Below are positions 21,657 through 22,261 of a stretch of DNA of 22,261 nucleotides, piece after piece. The position numbers and the translations under genes were made by a program. The notes under the pieces were generated by a model. It saw nothing but the letters and a program-made list of their open reading frames with translations, made no database searches and was not told where the DNA came from. This DNA is from Nitratiruptor sp. (GTDB lineage: Bacteria > Campylobacterota > Campylobacteria > Campylobacterales > Nitratiruptoraceae). The number at the start of each line of letters is the position of its first letter. Position 1 is the stretch's first letter. The DNA is taken from NCBI GenBank assembly GCA_015494505.1, contig WGBB01000016.1, positions 1-22,261 on the forward strand, written 5' to 3'.

Positions 21657-22261
21657 CCTCATCGATGGCCACACACCTTTCTTTGAGCGCCTCGCTCTGC
21701 TCGCTCTCCTCTTCAAATCCCAAAGCCTTGAGGCGTTCCAGTATCGGCGGATGGGAGTAGTAAAAGAAGATGTAGAGCGGATGCGAAAGGGGAAAATGGC
21801 TGTTTTCTTCCACCAGTTTCAATAGCGCGTTGCGCAGATTGGCCCTGCCTCCCAGCTCGCTGCCGTATCTATCTGCCGCGTATTCGTTACGGCGGCTGAC
21901 GAAATTGACAAGCGGCATAAAAAAGAAGAAAAAGACGGGACTCAGCAGCAAAAACATCACTATCACGCTATAAGGAGCATGGGGGTCGATGCCTATCTTT
22001 TCATAGAGTGATGTAGGTAAATTAGCAAAGATATAAAAGAGCGCGAAGAACATCACGCCCATCATTACGATATTTTTGAGGATATCTCTATGCTTGTAGT
22101 GTCCCAGCTCGTGTCCCAGCACGGCGAGGAGTTCGTTTTTAGAGAGTTTATCCACGAGCGTGTCAAAAAGCACCACCCGCTTACTCTTGCCAAGCCCTCC
22201 GAAATAGGCATTGAGACGTGTGTCGCGTTTGGAGGAGTCCACTACGTAGACGCCGCTAGCT
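21643..22261 (-). CDS. M48 family zinc metalloprotease, Ste24/CAAX-protease type (C-terminal part)
   Basis: The last 206 residues of a membrane metalloprotease whose start lies beyond the right edge; the frame is open to the edge. The segment GVYVVDSSKRDTRLNAYFGG is typical of the M48A (Ste24) branch and not of HtpX. The zinc site is HELGH, with the third ligand Glu in NEYAAD. Two hydrophobic stretches follow HELGH (around VMMGVMFFALFYIFANL and VIVMFLLLSPVFFFFFMPL), placing the catalytic core at the membrane. The C-terminus HPPILERLKALGF is the family's usual end, followed by an acidic tail. In bacteria such enzymes probably do membrane protein quality control. It overlaps prmC by 14 bases. 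Confidence 0.88.
   Translation of the reverse strand, partial: ASGVYVVDSSKRDTRLNAYFGGLGKSKRVVLFDTLVDKLSKNELLAVLGHELGHYKHRDILKNIVMMGVMFFALFYIFANLPTSLYEKIGIDPHAPYSVIVMFLLLSPVFFFFFMPLVNFVSRRNEYAADRYGSELGGRANLRNALLKLVEENSHFPLSHPLYIFFYYSHPPILERLKALGFEEESEQSEALKERCVAIDEDENR

Noticed and set aside
1..22261. Search for tRNA, rRNA, CRISPR, insertion sequences, toxin-antitoxin or defence genes
   Set aside because: The window is filled by identified genes, and the few spacers are too short or show no such pattern.

Overview
The window is a gene-dense piece of a bacterial chromosome, almost certainly from the Campylobacterota (former Epsilonproteobacteria). Three things point there. A small protein matches the Campylobacterota-restricted DUF2018 family. 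The block polyprenyl synthase - hemA - proS - fxsA - hemC is arranged as I recall it from Campylobacter relatives. The same holds for rsmH and a small FtsL-like gene lying back to back with a SurA/PpiD-like chaperone gene, ftsA and ftsZ. Hand counts on sampled 60-base lines run from about 30% to 60% G+C, so this is probably one of the moderate-GC, free-living members of the phylum (Sulfurovum/Nitratifractor-like) rather than a low-GC Campylobacter. The genus cannot be fixed from this window.

Layout: (1) 1-922, plus strand: the end of sufD and a sufT-like gene, both Fe-S cluster assembly. (2) 931-3366: a biotin carboxylase gene (pycA-like, minus strand) diverging from an AraC/GyrI-type regulator (plus strand). 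This pair is AT-richer than its immediate neighbours, and its 117-base spacer holds two interleaved inverted repeats. (3) 3363-15556, minus strand: twelve genes in one direction with overlaps or very short gaps. In transcription order they are bioA, rsmH, ftsL-like, an RND efflux permease, DUF2018, polyprenyl diphosphate synthase, hemA, proS, fxsA, a DsbC/G-like thiol oxidoreductase, hemC and a small lipoprotein. (4) 15557-15627: a two-way promoter region. (5) 15628-19607, plus strand: a SurA/PpiD-like chaperone gene carrying a one-base frameshift, then ftsA and ftsZ. (6) 19611-22261, minus strand: an M48 (Ste24-type) protease cut by the window edge, prmC, a DUF4149 membrane protein and an MlaF-type ABC ATPase.

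Functionally the region is housekeeping: Fe-S assembly, anaplerotic or CO2-fixing carboxylation, biotin synthesis, early tetrapyrrole synthesis (hemA, hemC), prolyl-tRNA charging, long-chain isoprenoid synthesis, rRNA and release-factor methylation, and the Z-ring (FtsA/FtsZ). bioA makes a biotin precursor, and biotin is the cofactor of the carboxylase complex to which the pycA product would belong. The two genes are well separated, so that link is metabolic and not an operon.

I see no tRNA, rRNA, CRISPR array, insertion sequence, prophage or defence island, and no strong case for a wholly new system. The most interesting places are the pycA/araC spacer, the frameshift in the chaperone gene, a C(UUCG)G hairpin that contains the stop codons of two convergent genes, and the thiol oxidoreductase and Cys-rich lipoprotein flanking hemC. 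No stretch longer than 300 bases lacks a gene.
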